From assembly GCA_021107375.1 (NCBI GenBank), contig JAIOSY010000283.1, forward strand, positions 1-7,355: 7,355 bases of DNA, given 5' to 3'. A program made the translations under genes and the position numbers. Positions 6,032 through 7,355 of this stretch are shown piece after piece (position 1 is the stretch's first letter; the number at the start of each line of letters is the position of its first letter). The notes under the pieces were generated by a model. It had not been told where the DNA came from. It did not search any database and saw only the letters and a program-made list of their open reading frames with translations. Source of the DNA: Sulfurimonas sp. GTDB lineage: Bacteria > Campylobacterota > Campylobacteria > Campylobacterales > Sulfurimonadaceae.

Positions 6032-7102
6032 ATGCTAGCATTTAAATATATCTCATTTCATTATCTAAAATACTTCTTTATGATTTTATTTGCTTTGGTT
6101 CTCTTTTTAGTTGGTTTTGACTATATGGACAATGCAGATGAACTCTCAAGATCTGCAAATATTTTACTTATTTATCTCGTATATAAATCATTTTTTGCCA
6201 TAGATATGCTTTTGCCATTATCTTTGGTATTTGCGATGATTACAACAAAGATTTTTCTTATTCGCTCAAATGCACTAGTCTCTTTTTATTCACTTGGGTA
6301 TTCAAAAATTGATATTCTTAGACCTTTTGTTGTTGTTTCCACGTCGATTATAGTCCTTTTTATCTCACTTCATGCACTTCCCAAATTTTCAAGAGCAGAT
6401 GAATTTGCCAAAAATATTCGTAATTATTCTCAATATTTAAATTTATCACAAGATCTTTTTTTCACACATGAAGATAAATTTATTTATTTCTCAAAAATGC
6501 ATCCACTTAAGCAAGAAGCTGAAGATATTAGGGTTTTTAGTATTGAAAACAACTCTTTAAAAGAGGTTGTAATAGCAAAAAAAGCATTTTATAGAGATGA
6601 TGCCTGGCATATAAAAGAGGCTGATTTAATAATAAAACCAGATGATATTAGTTTTTCTTCACCAGGGATAAAAGTTTTAACAGGGCAAGATTTGAAAATA
6701 TTAGAAGGTTTTCGCCCAAAAATGTTAGATCAAATTTATGAGGGGAAAGTTAATTTTACTATTGGTGATGCTTTTGATGCCTTAGTATTGTTAGAAAATC
6801 AAGGTATTGATACAACTAGTATTAAAGGTGCTTTATATAAGATTTTTATATATCCATTTTTTGTTCCTTGTATTGTTATTATAATATTCTTTTTTGTCCC
6901 AATTAGTGCTAGATTTTTAAATATTTCTTTGTTTAGTTTTGGGGCTATTTTAGTTACTTTGATGGTTTGGGGAATCCTTTATATGTTAATAGAATTATCT
7001 AATAATAAGACAATTTCAAGTGAAATAGGTATTGTAACTCCTATTGTAATTTTATTGTTAATTGCCATTAGGCAGTGGAGTAAGCATCGCCTAAGTAGAT
7101 AG
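6032..7102 (+). CDS. LptF/LptG-family LPS export permease (YjgP/YjgQ)
   Basis: Inner-membrane permease subunit expected to work with LptB, LptC and a second permease to extract lipopolysaccharide and feed it to the periplasmic bridge. The 356-residue product has the family layout: three N-terminal helices (about 10-30, 45-72, 95-115), a periplasmic beta-rich domain (about 116-265), and three C-terminal helices (about 266-290, 296-321, 330-347), ending in a short basic tail. The first helix is followed by DYMDNADEL, and SLGYSKIDILRP (87-98) is the cytoplasmic coupling segment between helices 2 and 3 that contacts LptB in this family. Whether it is LptF or LptG cannot be settled from one sequence; the pth-linked copy in related bacteria is often called LptG. 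It begins 4 nt after the pth stop with no visible Shine-Dalgarno site, so it is probably translated by coupling. Confidence 0.88.
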   Translation: MLAFKYISFHYLKYFFMILFALVLFLVGFDYMDNADELSRSANILLIYLVYKSFFAIDMLLPLSLVFAMITTKIFLIRSNALVSFYSLGYSKIDILRPFVVVSTSIIVLFISLHALPKFSRADEFAKNIRNYSQYLNLSQDLFFTHEDKFIYFSKMHPLKQEAEDIRVFSIENNSLKEVVIAKKAFYRDDAWHIKEADLIIKPDDISFSSPGIKVLTGQDLKILEGFRPKMLDQIYEGKVNFTIGDAFDALVLLENQGIDTTSIKGALYKIFIYPFFVPCIVIIIFFFVPISARFLNISLFSFGAILVTLMVWGILYMLIELSNNKTISSEIGIVTPIVILLLIAIRQWSKHRLSR

Positions 7103-7110
7103 TTATTTTC

Positions 7111-7128
7111 TTATAACCAAAATATAAG
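7111..7128 (+). repeat. Direct repeat copy 1, TTATAACCAAAATATAAG
   Basis: This 18-base word occurs again exactly at 7222-7239, 111 nt downstream. It also matches the inverse of 7211-7227 (CTTATATTTTG then TTATAA) with a single base missing, so the same segment is both a direct and an inverted repeat of the DNA next to lysA. It starts 8 nt after the permease stop codon. Read as RNA, CAAAATATAAG (7118-7128) can pair with CTTATATTTTG (7211-7221). Confidence 0.85.
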
Positions 7129-7145
7129 TCAGCTATATTTATCTC

Positions 7146-7173
7146 AAATAATCTGAACTCGTCCAGATTATTT
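7146..7173 (+). repeat. Hairpin with 10-bp stem in lptG-lysA gap
   Basis: AAATAATCTG (7146-7155) and CAGATTATTT (7164-7173) are perfect inverse copies separated by the 8-nt loop AACTCGTC. It is followed by T7174 and TCAGTCACTGA (7174-7184), itself a short palindrome, and by CGCC-TTT-GGTG (7190-7200). Bases 7153-7211 are about 46% G+C by direct count, clearly above the surrounding DNA, as expected for a structured RNA or an inserted element. Confidence 0.75.
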
Positions 7174-7204
7174 TCAGTCACTGAAGCTACGCCTTTGGTG
7201 AGAG

Positions 7205-7247
7205 AAAGTGCTTATATTTTGTTATAACCAAAATATAAGCACTTTTT
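7205..7247 (+). terminator. Strong intrinsic terminator before lysA
   Basis: AAAGTGCTTATATTTTG (7205-7221) and CAAAATATAAGCACTTT (7229-7245) are perfect 17-bp inverse arms around the 7-nt loop TTATAAC, and the right arm runs into TTTTT (7243-7247). This would end transcripts from rplY-pth-lptG in the + direction. The stem is AT-rich apart from GTGC/GCAC near its base, and its length compensates. Its right half contains the second copy of the 18-bp direct repeat (7222-7239). On the - strand the arm is followed by only three T, so termination there would be weaker. Confidence 0.75.
7222..7239 (+). repeat. Direct repeat copy 2, TTATAACCAAAATATAAG
   Basis: Exact 18-base copy of 7111-7128. It supplies the loop and most of the right arm of the terminator hairpin. 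With the base before it, it forms the palindrome GTTATAAC at 7221-7228, so the loop of the hairpin could close further if C7229 bulges out. Confidence 0.85.
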
Positions 7248-7256
7248 GGATAAAAT
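7243..7256 (+). promoter_or_regulatory. Probable lysA promoter, TTTTTGGATAAAAT
   Basis: TAAAAT at 7251-7256, preceded directly by TTTTTGGA, fits the Campylobacterota housekeeping promoter form (T-run, G, near-TATAAT box, no -35). Transcription would begin near 7263, just downstream of the terminator hairpin, giving a leader of about 19 nt that contains AGGA at 7273-7276, 5 nt before the lysA ATG. If this is right, the T-run serves both as the terminator tail and as the upstream promoter element. Confidence 0.5.
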
Positions 7257-7281
7257 CATTTAAAAATATTTTAGGATTTTT

Positions 7282-7355
7282 ATGATTGATTTTAAACAAT
7301 TAGCTACTGAGTATAAAACTCCACTTTATGTATATAATCTAGACTATATGACTGA
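7282..7355 (+). CDS. lysA: Diaminopimelate decarboxylase, 5' fragment
   Basis: Only the first 24 codons plus two bases are inside the window, and the frame is open to the edge. The product begins MIDFKQLATEYKTPLYVYNL, and TPLYVYN/D shortly after the N-terminus is the typical first strand of the PLP-dependent alanine-racemase-like barrel in diaminopimelate and related decarboxylases. LysA carries out the last step of lysine synthesis, meso-diaminopimelate to lysine. AGGA at 7273-7276 supports the ATG. Placement after rplY-pth-permease agrees with the Campylobacter jejuni order as I recall it. With only 24 residues visible, another fold-III decarboxylase (for example carboxynorspermidine decarboxylase) remains possible, though the context favours lysA. 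Confidence 0.8.
   Translation, partial: MIDFKQLATEYKTPLYVYNLDYMT

Noticed and set aside
7111..7239. Integron attC-type recombination site, suggested by TTATAAC and GTTATAA facing each other
   Set aside because: The outer boxes do not fit the RYYYAAC/GTTRRRY consensus, the inner boxes are missing, and no integrase or cassette is present.
7103..7281. Lysine riboswitch upstream of lysA
   Set aside because: The gap is too small for the five-helix lysine aptamer, and I see none of its conserved core; only simple hairpins and repeats are present.
7103..7281. CRISPR array
   Set aside because: There are only two direct copies of an 18-bp word at one spacing of 111 nt; no regular repeat-spacer pattern exists.

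Overview
The window is an AT-rich, gene-dense bacterial chromosome segment with every gene on the + strand. It looks like a member of Campylobacterota (Epsilonproteobacteria), probably a free-living Sulfurimonas-like sulfur or hydrogen oxidiser. The reasons are the AHQWRQPL-type histidine kinase, the mycobacterial/Helicobacter-type transaldolase, promoters that show a good -10 box without a -35, and gene order. From memory, tal-rplY-pth-permease is the order in Helicobacter pylori and rplY-pth-permease-lysA is the order in Campylobacter jejuni. The genus is an inference.

Layout: 3-935 is pabB (folate/p-aminobenzoate synthesis). 950-2350 is an orphan membrane-bound histidine kinase. 2413-2661 is a small, very AT-rich hydrophobic ORF whose true start is uncertain; its frame is open back to 2323, inside the kinase gene. 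A TATAAT promoter at 2657-2662 then begins a housekeeping block: tal (transaldolase, 2689-3669), a PilT/PilU-family pilus retraction ATPase overlapping tal by ATGA (3666-4862), a second promoter at 4892-4897, rplY (ribosomal protein L25/Ctc, 4925-5461), pth (peptidyl-tRNA hydrolase, 5470-6027) and an LptF/LptG-family lipopolysaccharide-export permease (6032-7102). A 179-nt gap rich in repeats and hairpins follows, then a promoter at 7251-7256 and the first 24 codons of lysA (7282 to the window edge).

The genes do not form one pathway. rplY and pth both serve translation, the permease serves outer-membrane building, tal serves the pentose phosphate pathway, and the ATPase serves type IV pili. 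Tight spacing (4-nt overlap, 8-nt gap, 4-nt gap) indicates co-transcription and translational coupling within tal-pilT and within rplY-pth-lptG. The kinase and the small membrane ORF look like an accessory insert between pabB and the conserved block.

The items most worth a second look are: the lptG-lysA gap, where an 18-bp direct repeat and its inverted copy allow two mutually exclusive RNA folds or a miniature-element reading; a 10-mer, GGCATGTGGA, present five times on both strands and in different reading frames at a density like that of DNA-uptake words; and the possible AUU-started small membrane protein overlapping the kinase gene.
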